Shown: positions 34,939-45,908 of the stretch, in pieces
How the letters are laid out: the number at the start of each line of letters is the position of its first letter
Numbering within the stretch: the stretch's first letter is position 1
Notes under the pieces: model-generated
What the model saw: the letters and a program-made list of their open reading frames with translations, nothing else
What the model was told of the DNA's origin: nothing
Databases searched by the model: none
Assembly (NCBI GenBank): GCA_030247885.1
Contig: JAPDRO010000001.1
Span: 1,240,001 to 1,304,000, forward strand
DNA: 64,000 bases
Origin: Taxawa tesnikishii (nom. ined.)
Lineage: Eukaryota > Ascomycota > Dothideomycetes > Dothideales
Reading direction: 5' to 3'
Made by a program: the position numbers and the translations under genes

Positions 34939-35520
34939 GTGAAGAGCGCACTCGCCGGCGGCCCGCGGTCAGACCCCAAGGCAGGCGTTGCGTACTACAG
35001 TGGAGCCCTGGCCCTGGCACGACGCCTGGTCCGGATCTTTTCCAAAGTCCTTGAGCTGCCAACGAACTATTTCGACGATTTTGTGACTTATCCTGGTGCA
35101 ATATCCCGGCTGCTGAAGTAGCCTGCACAAGACCCGACCCGGTCTGACGCTCTTCGAGTTGAGGCAAATATGTGCGGTATTAGAGGACTCTGCTGTGGTG
35201 CAGGCTGACTTTGCTGTGAAGGGATATAGAGTGTTTTGCAATCCTTTGTCAGGAATGCAATCTGCATTGCAAATACCCAACGTCGATGGTAAGCCTTAGG
35301 AGATGAACGTCTGCTCGTATCAAAAAGATTTACAGATGCTGATAAGAGCTGGGTTAATGGATAGAGGCGTTGCCGTTGCCTGGAACATTTGTTGTGAACA
35401 TCGGCGACATGCTAACGAGGCGGAGTAACGAAAGAGATCTCATCGTCTCTTTTCATGTCGTAAGACGTGACGGAAGAAGCGGGAGAACACTGAACACGGA
35501 TTGCTCGCTTGGCAACAAAA
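34939..35520 (+). pseudogene. 2-oxoglutarate/Fe(II) oxygenase (isopenicillin N synthase-like) pseudogene
   Basis: Fragments of a 2OG-Fe(II) dioxygenase in order: VAYYSGALALARRLVRIFSK, TNYFDDFVTYPGAISRLLK (then a stop where the family has a Tyr or similar before PPQ), a damaged metal-site region, GMQSALQIPNVDG, LPLPGTFVVNIGDMLTRRS with NER, and FHVVRRDGRSG. The N-terminal half is missing and the HxD metal motif is not readable. It is divergent from the NCS1 pseudogene, whose remaining part begins only about 70 bp away. The substrate of the ancestral enzyme cannot be told. Confidence 0.75.
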
Positions 35521-37641
35521 ACAGGAGAGCCGCTGAAACGGATTGCGGAATGAGTGCAGCAGGATTACTGGTTCAAAGGAAATCAGGTGGACAGTACCAC
35601 GAATCTCTCTGGCAGATAAGGCCAAGCATTGCTCCTTTTCGCATACCAGATGCGTCTGGCTTGCTACGGTTGGGACCGAGTGGGCTTGCGGGTGATTTTC
35701 AGCTCGCATGAGGCTCAAGCTGTGATAGAGAGAGATCTGGAGCGCTATAGATTCTGTGCAGGGAGCCTCTCATGTTCACGTCGCTTGAGCTGCGGTTCGA
35801 TCGCAACAGCCGCAGAATCCAACAGCCTAAATCCTTCTGCAGCTCGCGACCAGACTCAGGTAGGGGTTGATCAATTGGTTATTTGCTGCCTCGAATGGCC
35901 AAGTGCCGCCGAGGCTTTGGCGCTGAAGTCTGAGGTCAGAGCCGCAGCAGCAGCCATTCAAAGCTTGGTGTTCCCTTGGCTCTATCTTCTTCAATGGGAG
36001 GTTTTGCGTGCCTATCCCGTGTCTGCGATCAGGGACATGATGCTTAAGACTGTCGTTGTGCAACAAATTTCAGCGTATGCCTTGCTTGTCTCTCGATAAT
36101 ATCGTTTTGGCAAGGAACACCTAAACTGAGAAGTCCGAGTCATGGCTTTGGGGTACACGAAGCTTGGTCAGTGAGGGCTAATGGAATCAAACACGAGAAA
36201 CAGCATCCAATACTCTTGGAAGGGCAACATCGTCTCCTCCTTTTCTTCTGGAATGCGGAAACACGATCCGTGGTCAAATTCCGACCAAGTGATCACCATA
36301 CGAATATTGAAGGAGAATCCCATCACTGCCGTTGGTGCGATTTCTGATGCCTTGCCGGATCCCAGGATTGGATCAAGCAAAGAAAGGGACGGAGAGTGGC
36401 CCGGCGGCTCATTGCCGAAGTGGCCTACAATCTACACCCTCCCAGGTCCATCGATGGCTATGTCTACGTGCACCTTCCCTCCAGTCTTTTCTGGTCTTGA
36501 CGGGTTCCTCGGGTACGCTCTCGAGCCGATCTTCGTCGCACGATCAAGGCACCTTCGGGTTTATCGACTGGTGGGTCTGCCAAAGTCGGGGTGTGCGACC
36601 TGTGATTATGTGCTTGCTCGAAATCTGATCGGCTGGAGCGATCAGCCTCCTCTCCACCGCTTCTAGTTGATAGTACTGTTAGGGTCTCGGACGGCTGTTC
36701 CTGAAACCAGGTGAGCACAGATCGCCGCGAGGGAGCATGCGGTCCTGCCAGCCGTGGGCTCTGGAGTGGCTGTTACGCCTGTGGCATCGCTAAACCCTCG
36801 TTGCTCATTGGCTACTCATTTCCTGACGGCGCTGAGTGTGTTAAACAACCCAGACAGGTTGAGCATGCATTTGCGCCGCAGCGTGACATGTCCTGTCTAT
36901 GCTTCCCAGAATTGTTGGCTGCACGAGCTGTTCCTAGGTCTCGTGTGAGGCGTGAATCCTTCGCGAACGCGGACCGACCGAGGTTGCGTGCGGCACAACT
37001 GCCCAGCTCCCCAAGGCCAAGAGACAAGGCTTGCAACAGCATTCTCACTGCAGGCTGAACGGGAATCTCATCCGCTCTGGTAGTTAGCGCCAGCATTAGC
37101 ACATGGCCAAGACCATAGACGCAGCCACAAGCAGCAGTGCCTTGTCAGATGCATCGAAAACGCCTCAGCACTGCGACAAGCGAAACGATGAACTGCGAAG
37201 TGCAAGAATCGAAGTCCACCATGATCGATTCGGCAGCGGCCACGAGGACGTGCGAGGTCGCATCAACCGAGGGCCTAGAGCCACTAGCCGGACCCACTTA
37301 TGCCCATGGGGTAGCGTTGCGGGCCACCAACCCGACTCCAAGGAAAGCCAAACCCTAAATTTAACTTAAATAGGACATGCCTGCGACCAATACATCTCGC
37401 TTCATGCTGGGCATTTCTGGGCGTTCTGGGCGCGCTCAATGACCGTTCGCTCCATGATCTGATGACTCCGGTTGAATGAATTTGAGTTTCTGATATAGCC
37501 GTCTGGATAAAATGCATGCAAAGGAGCCGGACGACGAATGGCAGCAAATTTCTCGCACCCTTTACAGCCCCCACAATCTGTCAACCACGCATCAGCGCAC
37601 CGCTTGTCCGGTATTGGTCCTTTCGCAAAGCTGATGTGTCT

Positions 37642-37656
37642 AGATCCCCGGGATCT
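37642..37656. promoter_or_regulatory. Palindrome with CreA-type site upstream of the sugar transporter
   Basis: AGATCCCCGGGATCT is an interrupted palindrome that contains CCGGGG on one strand, matching the CreA/Mig1 carbon repressor consensus SYGGRG. It lies about 310 bp upstream of the transporter ATG. Binding is inference. Confidence 0.35.
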
Positions 37657-37820
37657 TATTCCGCTAGGCTAATTGATCGTCTGTCCTTCACTCTACCATG
37701 GCTGAGAACAGACCATCTACACGCGATTGTCACCCGTCAACCCCAGACAGACGAACCGTTCCACATACCCCGCCCGGTTGATCGTGACCCTAGATCTCTA
37801 ATCTCATTCATCCAAGAAGA

Positions 37821-37830
37821 CTATATATAC
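37821..37830 (+). promoter_or_regulatory. TATA-like element of the sugar transporter
   Basis: CTATATATAC about 135 bp upstream of the ATG at 37963, followed by a CT-rich leader; position and sequence suit a regulated fungal promoter. Confidence 0.45.
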
Positions 37831-37962
37831 CTCCTGCAGAACTCTCGCATATTGTCTTTTGAACAGCACTGAGCAACTCCTCTCTCGGCTCATCCGTCGC
37901 TGCAGAATCCCTCGTTTCCAGACTTTTGTCACTCACTATACTGAAGCCAGATCTTCGACATC

Positions 37963-39669
37963 ATGGTCGGAATCGCTACCGTCAGCGGGCGCGCCCCAAG
38001 GGGCAACCTCGAGCTTGCTCAAGCCGAGGCTCCAGAGTTTGAATATGTCAACTGGAGAAAGCAACCCAATATGATGAAGTTGTACTTTTGGTGCATCATC
38101 CTCTGTGTTGCATCTGCTACCACCGGCTACGATGGGTGAGTCGGGTTAACTCAGCGATATCATACCGACTTATCTGGCTAACACACGAACCAGCATGATG
38201 ATGAACAACTCCCAGAACATGACATACTGGAACAGTCACTTCAACACGCCGGATGGTTCCCGCTTGGGTCTCATGAGCAATGCTTACAACCTTGGTTCCA
38301 TTGGCTCCTTCTTCATCGTTCCATACATTGCCGATTGGTTCGGTCGCAGGATTCCAATCGCCGTCGGATGTATCATCATGATTGTTGGTGGTATCATCTC
38401 AACCTTCGGCAAGGACTGGCAAACGTACCTCGCTGGTCGACTCATCCTTGGTTTCGGTAACTCTATGGCACAAATGTGCTCCCTATCTTGCTCACAGAGA
38501 TCGCCCATCCTCAGCACCGTGCTAGATTCACGTCTGTTTACAACTGTCTATGGAACTTGGGAGCCCTGAGTAAGAAAACCTGGTCGGCTCCGCTATCATT
38601 GTTTTGCTTACCATGTCTCAGTCTCGTCTTTAATCGCGTTTGGATGTCAATATATTCCCAACAACTGGTCCTGGAAGACCGTTACCCTCCTCCAAATCTT
38701 CCCATCCGTCATTCAGCTCGCTTTCATCTGGTGGATCCCAGAATCTCCAAGATGGCTCATCAACAAGGACCGTGCTGAGGAGGCTCTCCAGATGCTTGCT
38801 TACTACCATGCCGCTGGTGATGAGAACAACGCAACTGTCCAATTCGAATTCCGTGAGATTAAGGAGACCATGCGCCTGGAGAAGGCGGCCGACAAAGGCT
38901 CCAGCTACATCGAATTCTTGAAGACCAAGGGCAACCGCTGGCGATTGGCTATCCTTATCTCCCTCGGTATCATCTCCCAATACTCTGGTAACGCCCTGTT
39001 TTCGAACTACTCCAAACTGATCTACGAGGGCGCCGGAATCACTGGAGCCGGTCAGGGCTTGGGTCTCAACATCGGCCAGACTAGCCTCTCCCTCATTGTC
39101 TCCATCTACGCCGCCACTCTCGTTGACAAAGTCGGCCGTCGCCGCCTCTTCCTGATCGGTACTACCGGAATGGTCGTCATGTTCACGCTTTGGACCATCA
39201 CCTCGGCAGTTTACGAGAACTCCGGCAACACGAACACATCTGCTGGGATTGTCCAGATTCCCATCATCTGGATCTTCGGTATCTTCTACGCTATCTCATG
39301 GTCCGGCCTCCTCGTCGCCTATGCTCTTGAGATTCTCCCTTCCGTCTCCGAGCCAAGGGTCTTATGATCATGAACATCACTGTCCAGGCCATCTTGGCTA
39401 TTGGTAACCAGACAAATCCTATGGCCTGGAAGAACCTTCCTAAGCACTGGAACTTCACATTGTTCTACACCATTTGGATCACCCTGGAACTTATCTTTGT
39501 CTACTTCGTCTACGTCGAGACTAAGGGACCCACTCTCGAGGAAATCGCCAAGATCTTCGATGGCGAAGACGCCGTTGCCCACATTGACATTAACGAGGTC
39601 GAGAAGGAGGCCTACGTTGCGCACCACGAAGAGAAGATGCTTCCCACTGAGACCGTCACTCGTGTATAA
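37963..39669 (+). CDS. MFS sugar transporter (hexose/lactose permease-like), frame broken twice
   Basis: Plasma-membrane sugar/H+ symporter, 12 predicted spans. Exons 37963-38135, 38194-38569 and 38622-39669; 532 residues if two missing bases are restored. Motifs in order: TTGYDG at the end of span 1, DWFGRR loop, GRLILGFGNSMAQM, PILLTEIAHPQHR, PESPRWLINK, ISQYSGNALFSNY, DKVGRRRLF and VETKGPTLEEIAKIFDG. The frame slips at a CCC run (38481-38483) between AQMC and PILLTE, and at a CCC run (39337-39339) between EILP and FRLRAKGLM; one added C at each place restores family sequence. No stop or substitution elsewhere suggests decay. Confidence 0.9.
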
Positions 39670-41678
39670 AGGACGGAAGAGGGGTGCATTGTGCCTGTTC
39701 GATCCTATCGTTTCACGCACACAAGTCATGTAATTGGTGTTTCGTTTCGCAGTCAAACTTGAATATGTAGCTACATGCATGTCAGTTGAATTGAACTTAG
39801 TATCCATCCTTGCAATTCAATCCAACAAATATCGTAGTGCAGCACTAGATCTTGAAGAACTCTCTGTCTTCGTGCTACAACAGACAGGCAGGAGACTGCT
39901 GGTGAGGCTACTGCGCCACGATTCGTCAATAACCTCCTGAAGTCTTCATTCCATTCAAGACGAAGGAGCCCACCACCAAGCCCCCGTGATCGGAAAAGCT
40001 CACACCCCGGTGCCCTGCCTACAGGGCCGTCAAGAGCCGCCCAGCGCGCGCCCTTCAAGCTCCCAAAGGTCCTGATGCTGGCGACAGTCCTACGTGGGCT
40101 TATCTCAAAGGCGCAGCGCTACGAAAGGTGGACCAGATCAGCACCTGGAAGAGTAATGCTCCTGAGAAATGGTCTGCGGAGGAGATTCTTCTTCACGTGG
40201 GCATACAGCGCCTCGAGGAAGCCGTCAATGAGCTTGTCAAGGCCAAGTATGTCCATAAAATCCATATCCGTCAGTTGAGAGGCGTTTAGCCGATATGATC
40301 AACAGGGAAAAAACCTGCCGTCGAGGCTAGAAACGAGGCCTACCACAAGAGACTCGGCGAAGGGGTCTCCCGTTCTTCACTGCCGTTTCACCTGAGACGA
40401 GGCTCGAGCTGTAAAAGCAGTACAAGCATACGGTGAACAAGCCAGAGTACGTCTCCTGCTACAACCTTATGGTCTCGAAACCGACGGAGGGCCAATAAAG
40501 TCTTCGATACCGATGCGACAGAAGCTGACAACGAGCCACCCACTTGAATGCTTGCCAACAGACGGCTATGCCAGGAGGCTATGTAAGTATTCTTCGAGGA
40601 GCATTAGCTCTTTGTCGATCTGTTTAACCACTGTGCTGGCATATACGACCGCATGCAGCGCTACTTCCAGCGCATTGGTTACCGGAACTCGAACTGTAAC
40701 AAGCGGGTCAGATTCATCGTTGGCCGTACAACACTTTCAGGTGACCACGCTATGTTCCTGACTTGCCCATACTCACCTATCTATCAGACCAGTCCATACC
40801 GACAGCAAGCGACTTAGGTCACGGCGTCGCCATCGACACGTCGCGTAAGTTCCCACGCGGCACTCCTCTCGTCGGTCTTCCTGTACTCGACCACACGACT
40901 CACATATGTCTGAACGACGACCAGACTCAGGAAGCCCTTGCTGAATGCCTTGAGGGTTTGACAACGTTCAGAAGGGAGTCTGGGCCGAAGCGAATCGCAC
41001 TGAGCGAATCATACTCCACTTCATCAGCCGTGCTCCACGCATCTTCTTTCCCAAACCACCGCCGTGATTGTAGACGCGGAGCATCCTTGAAGACAGCCAC
41101 CAAGCTTGAAAAGTCGAGCTGGAGTTCGTGATCGCTATGATTGAGAGTTGGCAATTAGATATCGTGCAGTGATGGGAGAACGTCGGGGTCATGGCAATCA
41201 ATCCGGAAGAAGCAGGACGCAACAGAGGCAACGGGAGATCGACGCGTCGAAGATTGTGGTTGAGAAGTACTGTTAAGATCGGTTCACCGGAGATAAGTAT
41301 GACCAAGAGAGCCCAAGCATCGTCATCGATGACAAGTTTGAGGGGAGGTAGTCAATTCAGATGCAAGCGCTGTACTGTTGTCCTAAACCACATGCATCAC
41401 ATAGCGAGTCGGCAAGTTGCTTGGTCTGAATGTGAGATTCGTAACGTTGAAGAGCGTGTACAGAATGATGCAACGTCTCAGGCGAGTATGCCCCTATTTT
41501 GAAAGGGTTCTCAACGTGGCTTCGCCCGGTAGCCAAAACAGCATTTAAAACCAGTCGTGAAGGCCGATCAGAGTTGAGGAATATTACCGAGCAACCTCCA
41601 CTGCAATCCAAACGATACTTCGCCGCTTGAACGCCATGCTAATCAAAGAATCCAAGTCGGATCGTTACATCTGCTTCG
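39670..41678. other. No gene identified (2.0 kb), some coding-like relics
   Basis: Plus-strand pieces at about 40070-40250 (SPTWAYLKGAALRKVDQIST...), 40610-40750 (NHCAGIYDRMQRYFQRIGYR...) and 40950-41060 (KGVWAEANRTERIILHFISR...) have natural protein composition but are separated by stops and frame changes, and I recognise no family. They may be exons of a gene I cannot assemble or a pseudogene. Confidence 0.35.
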
Positions 41679-42386
41679 TTAAGCGTACATGTCGTCGTAC
41701 TCTCCGTCATCCTCATCCGGCGGTGGTGGCGGCGGCTTCTTCTTGAGTAGCTCCTTGCGATCCAGCGGACACGTTGGGTTGAGCTTGAGCCAGGGCTGTA
41801 TGCATTCGAGATCAAAGAGGTGGTCCTTGTGACACGGCAGGCGGACGACCAGTGGGTGTGAGTCTGATAGTATAACTTAGTGTTGCACTCTTGCCAAACC
41901 GAATACAGCACTCGACCTACCTTCAAGGAACGGATTCGAACAGATAGGACAACTATCACTGCTCTTGAGGTTCTTCTTCGGTACCCGCTCCAACTCGTCC
42001 AAAAAGCTATCTGGTACACCCTGCACTTCTCGTGGTGGGTCCTCGGCGCTGGCCATCAGACTCTCAACTAACTGCCCCAGCAGCTCGTTTGTTCCTTCTG
42101 CCTGTACTCCTCCGTTCCCTCCCTGCATCATGAGAAAGGCATTGGCGAGGGTTCTGAAGGCAGCCGAGACGTCACCGGGAAGAGGCAGGGAGTGCGAGTT
42201 GTTCGGGTGTCGGTCACCGCTGGTGTCGACCAGGTCAAGTGTGCTGAAGAAGGTTGAGAGATCTGGCCGCCGTGGCCGCTCTGTTGTGGCGGGCGCGCGC
42301 TTAATATTGTGTTCCTCTGCTTTTGGTTAGATTGTAAGGTGCAGGAAACTCGGAAACAGGAAATACACGCCTTCGTAACCAGACAT
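41679..42386 (-). CDS. RING-type E3 ubiquitin ligase-like protein
   Basis: Small RING protein of 193 residues. Exons 42386-42369, 42299-41921 and 41863-41679; the 18-nt first exon (MSGYEG) is inferred from frame and GT-AG sites, the other junction is firm. The RING lies at about 130-180: CPIC, a Pro-Cys-His-Lys-Asp-His core, ECIQPWLKLNPTCPLDR. In the fifth to sixth ligand positions the usual His is Asp (C-x3-H-x2-D-x2-C), an Asp-ligand RING variant. The tail is Lys- then Pro-rich and acidic, ending MYA. Substrate unknown. Divergent from TAPT1 across about 210 bp. Confidence 0.85.
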
Positions 42387-42597
42387 TTCTTGTCGCAGTT
42401 GAAGATGGCCAGAGTGAACAAACGGATGTTATATAGTGGACTGATCGGTGTAGGCAGCTTACAGTACGTACGTCGTCGATCTGATCTGATCTATTCAAGG
42501 AGATTAGATTAGATCAGATATTGATATCGCTTGTACGCTTCTCTGACCGTCTCATTGTTATAGTCTGCTGCTTCGACTCCGTTGTCCACTTCTAGCC
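42387..42597. promoter_or_regulatory. Compact divergent promoter with a palindrome
   Basis: Only 211 bp separates the RING and TAPT1 starts. Arms ATCTGATCTGATCTA (42479-42493) and TAGATTAGATCAGAT (42505-42519) are inverted with 14 of 15 bases pairing and an 11-nt loop. A TATATAG lies at about 42430-42436. Confidence 0.55.
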
Positions 42598-42667
42598 ATG
42601 AACCATACTAGGGACAGTGTTCCAAGCTATCCGAATCGCCGAGGTTCCTTGGAGAGCTACGCGCATT

Positions 42668-45512
42668 ATGAAAAATGTACGGGAAGACGGTGCTAAAGAA
42701 GGCCAAGAGCGCTCCCGAAGAGTCACAATAACTGGAGGTCTCGCAACACCTGCGCTATCACCCATCACCGAACATGGTGATCCCGGCATAGACAGTGTAC
42801 TACACAACGGCGTTGAGGGACAATACGGGCGTGGAGTGAACACTATTACGGACAAGGCGGATGAAGGGACAGGGCAAGATGCTGAAGGAGTGGGAAAGCA
42901 AGACCGTAGCAAGCCCACGTCTCCGGTCTCGAGCAGTACAGAAGCCAGCAAGATCTTGAGGCTTTCGCTCGCGAAGATACATGAACTCACTCATTCACCG
43001 TCATCTCTCCCTCTTCGAGCCGTTTCTGCGATTCCTGAGGAGATCTCTCCATTGAGTGATGCGGCTACTTCGCCTCCGGACCAAGCCCTCGAATTTGATG
43101 GCACACATGGTCATCGAGCAGTGACAGTACCGTCACTCGAAAGCGTTCCGCCGCCCACAAGACAGAATGGCTCTACTGTTGTTCCACAGCTGGCAAGTGT
43201 CAAAACCACACCTGGTGCACTCAACTCTGAGCGCCCAAAAGCTTCTCCGAGAGCCGCATCCTCCCCAAATGTGATCCAGCGTAAGCAGTCTCGTTCGAAG
43301 CTTGTGGAAAACTCGGATCAGCCAAGGTCCAGGAGGCCAACGCTGGCAGCTCTCAAGATTGGGGACCAGCAACCGCAGCAAGCAAATGGCGGATTGAAAC
43401 AGCCGACACCTGAGCCCGTAGCTTCTCCTATGCCAAACGTTATACCTCTACCGCCGTTGTCGCTTTCTACTTACCTCCAGTTGGAGCTCTCTCCAGAACG
43501 GCCCTCGGCACTATACATCCACCGTCCTGCAAGCAGTGACTTTCCTTATGAATCATCAAGAATCAAATTTGAGCGTCTACTCAACTTCCTCAAGCTTCCG
43601 CCACAGCTCGAGTTGATCTTATGGTTTGGCGCTTTGGCATGTCTAGACGCTTGGCTTTACACATTCACGATTCTGCCTCTGCGCTTTCTAAAGGCTGTGG
43701 CCATGCTAGTTCAGTGGTGGGCTCAGAATGCTGTCCAGGAAGCAAAGGAACTTGGAGGGTTTGTTTACAATGGGCTCGGAAGGTTATGGCAGAGACAGAA
43801 ACGTGGAACTGCATCTGTACCCGCATCTAGACATGCGTCGGTGAGCGAGGCCGAGCCACCGCGATTGCATTCGCCGGAACCACCAATGTCCCCTCCAAGC
43901 GATTCCAAAGAAGGTGGAGACACCTCTTCTGGCAACAATCAGGCGGGCCGCAGGTCGCGAAAGAGTTCAGCAGTCCACCGTCATAGGCGGACCAGATCAA
44001 CACCATCGGGCTTGTTGCCCAACCACAAGGCTGACCTTCTCCATGGCCTTCTAATCATCTGTAGCTGCGTCATTCTGCTTCGGTTTGACGCAAGCAGAAT
44101 GTATCATGGAATTCGAGGCCAAGCTGCGATCAAACTTTACGTCATTTACAATGTCCTGGAGGTTTGTCTCGCCCGCGATTGTATATGCGGTTATGCAAAC
44201 TGACCACGAACAGGTTTGCGACCGACTTTTCTCGGCCCTTGGCCAAGACATTCTGGAATGCCTGTTCTCGAAAGAGACACTCGAACGTAAGCCAAACGGA
44301 CGAAGTAAGATCATCCGGCCCCTATGGATGTTCGTCCTGGCGCTGGTGTATAATGTCATCCACGCTGCTGCACTCTTTTACCAAGTCATAACTTTGAACG
44401 TGGCCGTCAACTCCTACTCAAACGCTTTGCTAACTCTGCTCATGTCCAACCAATTCGTTGAGATCAAAGGCACGGTCTTCAAGAAATTCGAGAAGGAGAA
44501 CCTCTTCCAACTGACTTGCGCCGATGTCGTGGAGAGGTTCCAGCTCTGGCTCATGCTCCTCATCATTGCTTTGCGCAACATTGTCGAGGTTGGCGGTCTC
44601 AGCATTACCCTCGCGATGCCCTCGAGTTCAGCAACCGACAACTTCAACCCCAACGCTACGGGAGCACCAGCTTTCAGTACGGGTATCCTTCCCAGGTCCT
44701 TCACGATCCTTCCGAAATGGACCGGACAGGTCCTCGGACCGTTTTTGATCGTGCTGGGCAGTGAGATGCTGGTCGATTGGCTCAAGCATGCATACATCAA
44801 CAAGTTCAATAGCGTCAAACCGGACATCTACGGACGTTTCCTCGACGTTCTGGCCAAGGACTACTATTCCCACGCCTTCGCCGACCAAAACCTCACAAAG
44901 CGACTTGGCCTTCCCGTCCTGCCGTTGGCTTGCCTTTTCATCCGCGCGTCAGTGCAAACGTACCATATGTTTATTGCAACGCACATGCCTTTACCCGTAC
45001 CGTCCACAGCTACGTCCTTGTCTGTAGAGCCGGCCTCAACGGCAACCTCACCGGCCACAACCGCCGCCTTAGCACACATCGATCACATCTTCCGCCGCGC
45101 GCTCGGACGATCTTCCTTCGGCGCCGGCGGTGCACCTACCGGCCCCTTCTCTTGGTCTATAGACGACATGATCGCGCTTGCGACGATGCTCGTGTTCTTC
45201 CTCGTGCTCTACCTTGTCCTCTTGGCTTTGAAGCTCGCCCTCGGTATGTGTCTGCTCAGCTTTGCGCGCAACAGGTACAAGGGTATGAAGGAACGCGAGA
45301 AGCAGCTTTACGACACGGGAGGCCGGAGAGTGGGCGGCTGGGGTACGGTTGAGGTGGATGAGGATAAGCGAAGGTGGATCTACGAAGGCGATGAAGATGG
45401 GTTGAGAGCGCTGCGCGAGAGGGAGGCGAAGAAGAAGGAAAAGGCTGCCAAGGGCGAGATCAAGCTGGACGGCGTGGGGAGGTACGTGATGGCGGCCAAG
45501 CGGATCTGGTAG
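42668..45512 (+). CDS. TAPT1/EMP65 family ER membrane protein
   Basis: Multi-span ER membrane protein; yeast Emp65 with Slp1 protects folding proteins in the ER, and animal TAPT1 affects cilia. Exons 42668-44161 and 44214-45512 give 930 residues. The first 280 are low-complexity and Ser/Pro-rich. The domain begins at ELSPERPSALYIHRPASSDF, then ERLLNFLKLPPQLE, LHGLLIICSC, IRGQAAIKLYVIYNVLEVCDRLFSA, KPNGRSKIIRPLWMF, MSNQFVEIKGTVFKKF and WLKHAYINKFNSVKPDIY. The start used is the first in-frame ATG; an ATG at 42598 begins a protein-like run (MNHTRDSVPSYPNRRGS) that would join if one A of the run 42671-42675 were extra, adding about 23 residues. Confidence 0.9.
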
Positions 45513-45908
45513 GGTAGGAGACATTCGCCCGTCCGTATCAATACACAACATGTTCAACGGATACCATATTCGCAAGCAGCCACAACTTCTGCGGTCGAGT
45601 ATCACATTCGGTCCTTTCGCGAGAAGCTTTTCGTTCTCAAAGATGAATCGACAAGTAGTTGGTTTGACCGGTATCCGTATCTTTCTCGATTGAATAGATA
45701 GATACGTATAGGGTAAGCTCTTGTTCGCTCAGCGAAGCCTGACCTCGATCGCTCCTTCCGCAGAACCTGATTTGCATCTGTGCAAAGTTGCTTGAATGAA
45801 TAGAAAGAAACGAAGAGATCATAAAGACATTACCCTCACATAGAGTGTCCCTCCTCCTGTTAACCAACAACACTTCGCCTTTGGCTCTCCAAACACCAGG
45901 CTAACCAA
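45513..45908. other. Convergent 3' spacer
   Basis: 396 bp between the TAPT1 and TBC stops; no supported feature. Confidence 0.3.

Larger units (their letters stand above)
35521..37962. other. No gene identified (about 2.4 kb) upstream of the sugar transporter
   Basis: Mosaic of short open frames on both strands, none with a motif. The sequence may hold more decayed genes (coding-like runs at 35630-36100 and 36180-36670 plus), but I cannot name them. The last about 350 bp is the transporter promoter. Confidence 0.35.
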
